Positions 21,701-33,700 of a stretch of DNA of 64,000 nucleotides are shown here, piece after piece (the first letter of the stretch is position 1; each line of letters opens with the position of its first letter). A program made the translations under genes and the position numbers. The stretch is taken from contig NC_088779.1 in assembly GCF_954871325.1 (NCBI RefSeq), positions 20,524,846 to 20,588,845 on the forward strand. The letters are read 5' to 3'. The notes beneath the pieces were generated by a model. The model did not search any database and was not told the origin of the DNA. It saw only the letters and a program-made list of their open reading frames with translations. Source of the DNA: Gordionus sp. m RMFG-2023. Its lineage: Eukaryota > Nematomorpha > Gordioida > Chordodea > Parachordodidae.

Positions 21701-24700
21701 ATCCGATAAAAAATATCGGTAAATTATTACCAAACAATTCAGCTATATTCGATTGAAGCTGTGTTGTCTTTCTTCTTCCGACTTTGTTGTTTTATTATAT
21801 AATTAGATAAAGGGTGGTTGTAATATTCAGGGAAAGTTTTCCGCTTGAAACGATAAACTGAACGGATAAATTTTGATCATGGGCAATTGTCTTTGCATTG
21901 GGCTGATCATCAGTTGGTTTTCTCTGCTATATTTTAGCCAATTCCATTTTTTCATTCATTCAATTACCATTTTTTTCCTCAAACGAATTAGATTAAAATT
22001 TGGTTGCTCTTGAATATTCGAATATTGACATCGGTTTGTAATGTCAGTTAGACATCTAAGGGAATTTGATGGGATAGGTTAATAACTTTGGCATCTATTC
22101 GTTATTTCAGATAACACCCCGAGAGAATATGAAGTTTCAATAGACCCTAACCCTAAAATCGAATATTATATTAACAAACATGAAACTGGAGATAGATTCA
22201 AAATACTAGCGATAGTAAAATTTAAAAATTATAAAAAATAGAAATAGTTTTTAATCGGAAAAAAAAATTATTCATAGTTAATAATTAGAATTGTCGCAAA
22301 TTTAATTATTAGAGGTTTTAATTTAAGTTGAAAAAATTACCGAAAGTTTTTAAAAATAATAATGCTTTTCTTAACACTTACTTTCGAGTTTTTAAAAGTT
22401 TTTTAAAAAAGGATGTTTTTCTCAACAAGTTTTTACAATAATTACGGAAAGTTATATAAATCAGTGTTGTGATGATTTAATGAAACATGTTGAGTATTAA
22501 ATTAAAACCCATCCTTATAAAAATATTCTGTTTGCAAAAATAATTAAAATAACATAAGGAGGAATAAAAGAATTTTCAATAATGCTTTGGCTATATTTTA
22601 ATTATTTTTGCTAAAATTTTTTTATATGGATGGGTTTTAATTTAATCGTCAATATGCTTCATTAAATCATCACAACACTGTATATAAGAATGTTTTTTCA
22701 CATTATGGAAATGTGTTACAACAAAATATTATTACTGTATTACATGTGGGAAGAGGATAAGATTAATATAATTGATAATGTCAATTTAATATAATTACAA
22801 TAATACATTTATATTATACGTGGGAAGGGGAAGGGATTAATATAATTGATAATGTCGATTCAATTGTTGTGATGATTTAATGAAACATGATGACGATTAA
22901 ATTAAAACCCATCCGGATAAAAATATTTTGTTTTTAAAAATAATTAAAATAGCATTTAATTTTAAAAACTTGAAAGAAAATGTTGAGAAAAACTTTATTA
23001 TCTTTAAAATCTTCCGGTAATTATTTAAATTAAAACTTGTAATAATTCTTATTTAAATTTGCTATAATTTTAATTTTAAATTTATAATATTTTTTTTTAA
23101 ATTTATAATTTATATCCAATTAAAAACTATTTCTATTTTTTTAAAATGTCAAATTTTACTATCGCTGGTATTTTGAATCATAATATTTGATTATTTTAGT
23201 AAACAGCATCGGGCCTAATTTTTCAAGCCCGGCCCGAAATTTTTTAAAAATATTGCCCGGTGTGGCCCGAATCCGAAATTTTTTTAAAAACCGGCCAGGC
23301 CCGAACCTGAAATTATTTTAAAAAATTACCAACCCTGCCCGGCCCGATTTTATTTGAATATAGAAAAAATTCAATATAAAATTGATAAATCTAAATATAT
23401 TTAAAAAAAATACCAAAGTCCGACCCGAACCGGCCAGAATTTTTTTTTAAATATTAGGCCCGAACCCGAGTTTTGTTTTAAAAAATTGAGCCGAGCCCGT
23501 TCGGGCCGGGTACGAGCAGGGCCTACTTTTGCAGATCTCTAGATTATTTACTAACTTTATATACATAATTTTAGAAATAGATTTTATTTATTTTGGTGTC
23601 TCGAATTGATCATTAAAAAAAATCTAAACAAATAAGAATGAACTAAAAACCATAAATTTGAATTTCCATTCATGTTTATTAACAAATTATTCTAACTTCA
23701 TATCCTGATTTACAATCTTTAGATAACTAAAATAAAATTAAAATATTGGAATAATACTTTAAATTTAAAAAAATTTATTGTAAAAATCTTAAGAAAATTT
23801 TTTTTATAGATTTTTTTAAAATTCTCATTTTCCCACTTAAACTTGTGTACAAAATAAAACAAAAAACTATTCGAACCTTTTGACATTTTGAAATTTTTAT
23901 AACCTTGAAGTTAGTCTTCATTAAAGTTTTACAACTTTTATTATTATTTCTACAATAATTATGGAAAGTTATTTAACTATAAAAGAATGTTTTTTCACAT
24001 TATGGAAATGCGTTACAACAGATCATTTTATTACTGTATATTGTATTCTATTATATTTAATCAACATTAATTACAATAATCCCCTTCCCACATTTAATAT
24101 AATGTATTATTGTATTTGAAGTATTTTTTTGAAGTAATTCTTGAAGTATATTCTTTTATTCTATTTTTTCATGTAATTGGTTTCGTCCATATTCTTTTCG
24201 GATATCGATCTTGACATGTTGTAGTTTCTAACTTTTGTGTAATACTTCCTTCAGCTTCTTGACTTGTACCGTTTTCCTCAATCTCATTTAGGTTCATTTC
24301 ATCGTAATTGTTTACTACGTCCTCTTTGTTTTCAGCTCTCTCTTCTACTTCGTACTCTTCGATTAATATATTTTCGGTTCATTTCTTTAATTATTCAGTA
24401 TGACATATAATCGTGTTATCCTTTATACTTACTTCATATCGTAGTAATCCCAGCATACATTTATTAATGACTTTTTCCCATTTTTTTTCTTTATTATTGT
24501 AAATGCGCGACCACACTTTTTCATTTATCTCGAATTTTTGACTTTAATATTTTAATTTCTCTTTTTTGTTCCCCCGTTCAAATATTTGGTCCAACCAACC
24601 TCTAGGTTTAATTTTTAGTAGTATTTCGGCGGAACTTTGTTTATTTTCTGCCCCTGGTGTATTTTGATAATTGAGAGAAAAATAGCTAAACTGGTGTCTA

Positions 24701-27700
24701 AATCCCTCGTTTCTTTTATTCTTGCCTGTTTAAAGTTCAAACTAAACGTTCAGCCATGTCATTAGTCTAAGGATGGTATGGACCCGTTTTTTTGCAAAAA
24801 TTATTGAATTTTATTGATTTATATTTTTAAAATCCCCGCAAATTCGTAATCTTTTATCTTTCTTTTGAACAATTACTATGGGTGATGTATAAAGTGAACG
24901 ATTAATTTTTTCTATTAAATTTTTAGCAATCTGTCTAAATCTTCTTCAACCTTTTATTTTAATGCATATGGTACGGGACGTGATTTATAGAAATTTGGTT
25001 TCTCGTTTTTCATATATATTTGTACCTTAAAATCTTTCAAACAGCCCAATTCTTTGGTAATATTTTAATGTTATTTATTTCTATGGCCCTTCCAGCTATT
25101 TTAGTTATCCTTGGAAATTTAGTTATCCAGTGTTTCATTTAGATTTTTGTAATTATTGGAGGTAGTTTTAATGTTCTTTTATATTGTACTTTCACTATAG
25201 TTTGACCTAGTAGTGGTACCTGATAGCTTTTAAGTTTTAGCACACAATTTGTTAATCCAGGACGATTAAGTTTATTTTTTCAATCAATTTCGTTTACTAT
25301 GCTTACCTCAGCTCCAGTATCTAATTCCATTCAGGTATCGCTGTTGTTTATTTTGATATCCACCCGAAATTCTGGATTATACTTATTTGTTGTATTATTA
25401 ATAAATTCTCTATTTTATTTTCTACAGACTCGAGCAATGTGCCTGATTTTGTTGCATTTATAACAAGTGGCATTCTTGAAAGGACAATTTTCCCTTTTAT
25501 GGTTTCCGCGCAGGAGTGGCAGGGATTTTGTTTTTGTAGCTCGTATTATAAATATTATATTGATTATCATTATCATTATTAACTTTTTAAATTATATTTA
25601 TATTATCATGTTCATCTTCAACTGATCAATTTTAGTTTCATCAATAATCTTTTTGTATTAATTTTGTGTTTATTATAGTTTTTTTCTAAGTAGCTATTTG
25701 AATAACCTTATTTATACCTAAATCATCCTCGGATAATAATTTTGTAATATTTTAGGATTTTTTAGTCTAAATATGAATTTATCTCTTAAAGTAGTATTGA
25801 AATATTACATCGTCTATATTTTTCCTCATTTTTTTGATAATATTGATAAAATTATATTTCTCTAATTATATTAGGTTTGGGATGAAAAAATTGATTAAAA
25901 TATTATGTATTTCTAACACCTCTTTGTTTCCCATACTATCAGGTGCACAAAAATTTATTAGTATGTAAGTATCACATCCTATTGTTAACAACAGTGATTT
26001 TTCTTGTGATGATGTTAAACTTGGTTGTATGTTTTAAAATTTTTTAAATAAGTCGTACCAATCTTTGCAACACCGGTTTGAAACCATTAGACTTTTTATC
26101 GACTGCGCCATTCTTGAAATAATTCTTGAAGATTAATATCCATCCCCTTCCCACATGTAATATAATGCTTTATGTATTATTATATTTAATTAACATTAAC
26201 AATTACATTAATCCCATTCACTATCCACATATAATGTATGTATTATAATATTCTTATTTGAATATATATTAATTACAATAATCGTAATCCTCTTTCCATT
26301 AGAGTAATTTGCATTCTCTCCAATAGAATGTAATATTTTATTTTCTTTTTATTTTTTAAAATTTTATTCAATACATTTATGTTAATATTACTTATTTATC
26401 TTTTGTACATTGTTGGCTATAAGTTAACATGTTAGTTAATTTATATATTAACTTTATTTTTGTTAAATAATAATATATACTAAATTGATTAAATATATAA
26501 TATATATCAAAAATACTATTGAAAAACCACTTTTTGAATTATCACGCTTTCTTTTTATACAATTTAATTTTGATTATTTGTTTTACCAAATAAATCTTTT
26601 TTACGTTTAATTCTTATATTATCATTATAGTCTGAGCTAATCCCTAATTAACTTACAACATGACGGAATGTTAAATGATCCATCATGTGATTTTTCAATA
26701 ATTTTTTTTAGTGTATTTAAATTTATTTAGAAAAAATTATTTCAACTTGTACTGATTTTTATTTTTTAGGCTTGGCTGGATTAAATAATTTTAATATTAG
26801 GATTGGGTACCCAGAACTAGTCTGAAGCAAAACTTTGCATATATATTTTTTTTTTGCTGAGCTTGGCGCTACTCAAATTTTTTATTTGTTTTTAAGCCAG
26901 GTCCAATAATTATATTTAATTCCCTATTGTTATCTTAAGGTCAGGCCAGAAATTCTTAACTGATAAATATAAATTTTGAACACATTTTTATAAAGATAAG
27001 ATAGAATAAAAATCACTAATTGCTTTGCTAAAAGCATTATTTTTTAATTTTAAGCCTGTAGCCTGTCTTGACTCGATTTTTTTTTTAAATTTAAGCTTGG
27101 TGTGATTACTTTAAAAAAAACGGGTTTCAGGCCAACTTGCAAAGCTCGAGTCTATGGATCTGATATAAATATATCTAATAGATAATATATAAGATAATTT
27201 AATTTTTTTTACTAAAGTTTTTGAACAAAAATAAAATTATGTAGTTTTTGAATATTTTTTTTTAAAATATTTTATATACCCTAAAAAATTTTTTCAAGAT
27301 TGAGAATACAAAATTAATTGAATGCACAGCACAAGGCAAAGAAATGACTCTAACTTTATTAAATGATCTATCACCTAATCAAGACATACGTCAAATCGGT
27401 TCAGATATAAGTATAGGAGATAAACTTATAGAACAAGGTGACAAATTAACGCCTCAGATGAGGGGCCTTTTATGCTCCGTTGGAATCACTGAGGTAACCG
27501 CTTACGATAAACCTAAAGTAGCTATCATTTCAACTGGCGACGAAGTTGTTGAGCCCAATACTCTTGAAATTATGGTATAAGTAATAAATTTATGCAATAT
27601 TTTTAAACAAGAATACAAACGATTAAATGCCCCTAATATAATTGGCCCCGTAGTAACGTATATGTTTCGTAGAATACAAATAAATAATAAGGCATGATTA

Positions 27701-30700
27701 AATCAGGTAATTGCGGTATGGTGGTCAAAAATTATAACGTCTACTGTTTGGCCACACTTCTATTGTTGGCTTCTGGTTCGGTTCATTTCGAAATTATTCA
27801 TAGTCAAATAATATATCGTGATGAATCGAATTTAAAAATAAATAACGATAGTGGATATGATAATTAATATATTATTGTTAAAATCAAAAGAGACATATAA
27901 TTGATAAGCTGAAAGCATAAAATTGATAAACTCATTAATTCCTTATTCAATTAACTATAAATTAAGGAGAATAATTAAATCAAAAGTAAATTATTTTAAA
28001 AAGTTTTAATTTATACTAAGTAGTCTTGAACTAGTTCTAAAATTTTATAATTTCGCTACTTGCTATACAGTGTTTTGTAGATTTGATGAAAAATATTTTC
28101 ATATTTTATAATTTGTTTGCAATGAATTACTTAAATTGTAAAAATTGTTACAATAACATATTCACTGTAAAAATGTTTCCGGAAATTTTAATTATTAGGT
28201 TTGTTTTAGGCTCTTGAATATTTAAATTTAATCCTTGCATGAAATAAAAGCAATTTCTTTTATCCAGCTTCACAATATATTTCATAATAATCTTTGCTTA
28301 GTTGAGTATTATTTGAAGTTTGTGAAATATCATTTAGACTTTTGTTTATATATTTAAAATGATACTTAATAAATTTTGAAATGATACATTTTTGAGTTTC
28401 AAAATGATACTTTATTAGATAAATTACTATATATCTGTTTTTCTTATAAAATAAATACTGTTTCAAAACTAAAATGATAAATTCGAGATTTTTTTTTAAA
28501 TAACCTTCTTTTCTCAATTAATTTGTATAATTTTGTTTCAATTGTTTTTTCCTTAATTTTAAATAAGATGTTAGGCGGTGTCCTGTTTGAACAACGACAC
28601 TCAATTTTGGTTTGTTCAAAGTGTTTGGTGGCATTGTTATTTTTGGATTTTTCCCCCCTTTTATGCTAGCTCGATTTTTACAAACGGCTAATTTAATATT
28701 TTAACCAGGAAATTACGCAAGCTTCGAGATTTCATTAATAGATGTCTAAACCATTCTGCTAACTATGGCAAAATCTCTAGGTTTGCATAATATTTTTGAT
28801 TGGGTTAGCCTTTTTTAAAAATCGAGCAGTTATAACACTACATTTTAGGTTGTTAAGTCGAAGCTATAGCCGTCTAAACAGCTTGCTATTTTAGTTTTTT
28901 AGCAATAAGGCAAAGGACCGACCTTTGTGCCTAAAATATCAAAAAATTTGATTCTCACACTTTTCAAACTATAGGAAAAAAATAAGCCATTTTAAATACG
29001 AAATTTAATGGCCAAAATCATTTTTTCCATTCTTCAAAAATTTTGAAAGTTTTATATTTTTGACTTTGTTATAAAAATTTATAAATAATTTTTTAATGTC
29101 TGATGATATTATTTTATCTAATTTAATCCGATCGTCTCACTCTCAAATATCATTGATTCTAATATTGATACATCTCCATATTCAGATGTTATAATGTCTG
29201 TACATTATATTTCTATTATTTAATAATAATTATTGAATAATAGCTAGATCAAGCTGATGCTAATAAAGAAAATATGATTCCAATACAAAGCAAAAAAAGA
29301 AATTATATTGCTAATCCAAAAAATAAAAAGCTTAAATATATTGAGGATGAAAGAATAAAAATATTTCAAGGTACGTATATATTAAATAAATAATTATATA
29401 ATTATTTAACAGATATATTGAATAAAAAAAAAGAAGAAGCCCCTATGGATGTTCATCATTTAATGGGGTTTTTTGCCTCATTTTTGAATGAGTTGAATGA
29501 TATGACGCAAGAAGATATTTATAATTTTAAAATAAAATTTTTAGAAATTTTATCACCATTTAAATAATTTTTTTAAATGTATTATAAATTTTACGCATAT
29601 TTTATAGTATTATATATGGTATTTATATTTTAAATTAATAATAAAAATATATATTATAGTATGAATTGTTATTTTGTATATTTTAAATGAGTTCTTTAAC
29701 ATATTCCACCTTTAAATTAGTTTAATTTTCTATAAAATTTTGTTATATTTTTTACAAAAAGATCTATAAGTCATATAATTTTCTATATGAAATTTTGTTT
29801 TATTTATTTACAAGAAAATTAAGGCCATTTATTAATTATAAAGATTCATGGGTATTTTTCAAATTTATCTACCAAATAAGTGTTGTTAAACGGCTCGATT
29901 TGAGCCGATTTTTAAAAACGGCTAGCTCAATATTGTATCCAGAAAAATATTACGCAATCCTGAAGAACTTGGTACATTTATTCACGAAATCTCGAGGCTT
30001 AGGTATTATTTTTCTTGCCAAACAACACTACCAAATAATATTACAATTATTTATATATCATAACATTATGTAAAAGACAATTTGCCATTATAATTTGAAT
30101 TGTATAATTATGTTAGACTCAGGAAATTTATATAAATGTCTAAATTTGGCGCTAAATCGACGGACACTCTAGCAAAAGATAATTTATTATTATAATTAAA
30201 TATTTGGTCATCTAAATTATTTTTTAAGATATCATTAAAAAATTCAATAATGCATTTTGAATAATTTAATGGAAAATTTGGACTTGAAAGGTTTTTAAAG
30301 CTTTCGAATTTTTAAAAAAATATTTTAGCCAGCCTAAATAAAAACTTTTTTAAAATAAAAAATAAAAAAAGAAATTTGAGTTTTTTTTAAAATAACTTTT
30401 GTTTTTAAATTATTTATGTCATTGAATTTTGCACCAAATATTTTTTTATTTAGGCTATGTCCAAATATTCGCAAACTTTTGAAATTTTATAAAAAAATTT
30501 TGCTTTTTTCTAATATAAAAATTAAAACATGTCCAAAATGTAATTCTTATCAAAAGTTTAACATGATTTCATTAAAATTTTAAAAGTTTCGAAAGTTTTA
30601 AAACAATTTAATTTTAAAAAAAATATGTTGGAATTATATATATCTTATTTTACTTATTTTTTAATAAGGCTGTTGTCCTTAATATATTGAAAAAAACCTC

Positions 30701-33700
30701 AAAATTTATTAATTTTCGCAAATTAATAAAATTATGAATCATGTCCGAACTCTCCCAATATTTTTTTTAAAGTTTTATAAATTAAAATAAAGAAAAACAA
30801 CAAAACGAGAACAAAATACGTAAAATAACAATGCCACCACTTTAATATTACTTACTAGTTTTTTTTATAAAAATTACTCAATTTCATAAATTTTAAGCAA
30901 TTTATTAAAATTTATTTCTATTATTTTAAAAATAAATTTTTGTAAAGGTGAAATATGATTTTTAGAGCACTATTTTATTTTTCATTAGAAATAACTTAGG
31001 TTTCTTCAAAATTAATAAATTTATTTATATTTTTAGGACACAGCCTAAGCTGTTAATTTAAATATATTTTATAAATCTTTATAATAACAGTTCATTTGAA
31101 ACAGAAGGAAAAGGTATAAGATAAAAGATGTTTAATTTTATGTAGGGGTCATATTTTATTTATAAAGAGCGCGAAAAGAATTATTCTCCGAATAATTAAT
31201 CTATCCTTTTTATCATAACCTTATTATTTTCATGTATAACGCCTCGAAGCATAAATGCCTCTGCCTTGGAGCCAGGGTTGTCAGATCAAAATCTTCATAT
31301 TGCAGTTAAATTTAAAATTGCAACAAAAATAATTTCCCCGCAAAGTGCCTACCTTTGGCCGGGTCAATGAAAATCTCATTTTGGAATCTATAATTTTAAC
31401 TATCTCATATAAATAAATACCTTGATCTGAAATATGACAAAATTTTATAAAATATATTTTTTATAGAAAAACAAAAGATCTTTATTTTCCAACTGTTTCT
31501 CAAAATTTTTATTTATAAATTAAAAATTGATAAACTGCTGAAAATTTTAATGCTGTAGAAATTTTAAATTGCGGGAGATATCCAATTGTTGGAGTTTTGT
31601 GGGAGGGAGATCTATGCATGTTGACTAAAAATTGCGGTAGTTTCCGCTGATGGAGAGGGAGACTGAACAACTCTACTTAGAGCCCTTGTATTAACTAACA
31701 GCTCCTATTAATCAACGCTACCTAATTTTAAAATGATAATTTTAGGACCTGACCACAACAAATTTTGGAATAAATGTAATTTCCCTTTTTCAAGCATTTA
31801 TAAATTCAGGAATATTTTTATTCGGTGTCTTTTTTGTCAGAATATATTTTCTAATATCATTGTCCGGGTATTTTTTTTAAAATATTTATATCCCGGATTC
31901 GACATGATGAACTGGATTTATTTTTCTAAAACTTTTAAGCTTAAACTCTTAATTATCCTCGCACTAAAATTTTTTCCACTTTTATATTTGCATTTCCTTT
32001 TAATTAATAAATTAGGATTTTATATATAGTGAAAATAAGAACTATAATTGCTAACAATGACTAAATTTTACCGTTTTATAATTTTTTAATATACAATGAT
32101 ATAAAATTATTCATCTATTTGCTACTCAATTCAAAAACAAATATGGATTCTATTCTGTTTTTGCCTACTTTAAATAAGGCCTAAGTTAAGGCTAACTCCA
32201 ATTTTATAAAATATTTTTTGGGTCTTCGATTTTTTCATATATTTGTCTTTACTTTTTTTAAAATAAACTATATTTGATAGAAGATGAGCTTCAATTATTA
32301 TAACTTGTTAACATTGAATTTAAGTATTTTTCGTTTCATTTTAAAATGTGCCTTTGGTTATATTCTCATTATATAATCCAATTTTTTTTATAAAGTTTTC
32401 CCGGGCCCGGCCCGAATCTGAATTTTTTTAAAAAAATTTTGCCGGCCCGACTCAGCCCGAATTTATTTAAATATAAAAATTAATTTTTATAATTACTCAA
32501 AATAAACGATATATGTCGTCTACTTTCTATAAATAAAATCACATATTTTTATTATACATAAAAAATTAAACATAAAATGGATAAATATAGATATTTTTAT
32601 AAAATTTCTAAGGCCCGACCCGACCTGGCCAGAATTTTCTTAAAAAATATTAAGCCCGGACTGGCTCGAAGCCTATTCGGGCCAGTCCGGGTAAGGGCCT
32701 GGCCTACTTTTGCAGCTCTACTATCCACATATATATTTATTCTTCAACACTTAGCCAGGACAAGTTAGGGATAGTAACCGTGTTATGCTAGCCTCCTTAT
32801 TATCGAAATATAATTTTGAATTCGTCGATTTGGGTATAACGAAAGATGACCTAGACATAATTACCCAAACGTTTAAAGAAGCTTGTAGTCAGGCTGATGT
32901 TATCATCACTTCTGGAGGCGTATCCATGGGGGATAAAGATTATGTTAAACAAGTTTATTATTAAAAATAATAATGTTTTATGGAGTTCATTTCATATAAT
33001 TTTTATATTTATGAACAATAAACAATGTGATCCATGTTTAATTATATCGCTATCTTTATTATTACCATCTATTCAGGAAATAATGAACATCAGAATTAGG
33101 GCTGAGCCGATCCGCTTTTTGTGGCCAATACAGACTGAAACCAATCCTATTCCCGATTTTTACATGATTTATAATGTTTATATATATTTTTTTCCTTATA
33201 ATTTTCATGGTCAATTAGGAAGTAATACAATTTTTCTATAAATCTTAAAAATAGCTTGATTATAGTATTCATTTGAATCTCAAATTTTATAGAATGATAA
33301 ATGAACAATATATTATAATGGATCGGTATTGATTATTATGGTAGCCCTAATTAGAATTACGATCCAATTTAGATATTTATAAGACTTATATTATATGATA
33401 TATTAAGAATAAAAACGGAAGCACTCCATATTTTTACTTAATTAAAAATAAGCGAACTAATTTGAATTTTACAGATATTTTTGTTAAAATCACAAATGAT
33501 TTTGCAAAATAATTTTGATTTTCTCGAATTTCAGTTCAGGAATTTTTGCTGTTAAAGCATTTTATTTACAAATTGTAATCAAATAAGTTGTTGTGGTTTA
33601 TTAATCGATGCTCTGTTAATCTAAGCTCTTAAGTCTAGGTCACGGTGGGGGGGGGGTAAAATATCGAAATATCATGTCAACATGGATATCAAATAAAAGC

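Larger units (their letters stand above)
28570..31049. mobile_element. TIR element enclosing a spliced BESS-like ORF (intron 5)
   Basis: Left end TAGGCGGTGTCCTG and right end AGGACACAGCCTA are inverted repeats, with further matching inner blocks (GGTGGCATTGTTATTTT near 28,628 and AAAATAACAATGCCACC near 30,823). The flanking dinucleotide TA is the only candidate target duplication. Inside are a two-exon BESS-like ORF and nested MITEs. TIR with an accessory DNA-binding ORF recalls PIF/Harbinger or ISL2EU-type elements, but I see no transposase, so the family is uncertain. Confidence 0.5.

Noticed and set aside
28260-28517. 85-codon minus-strand open frame
   Set aside because: Low-complexity Lys/Tyr/Ile composition and no recognisable domain.
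31733-32029. 98-codon plus-strand open frame
   Set aside because: Phe/Leu/Ile-rich composition expected from AT-rich noise, no motif, in a gephyrin intron.
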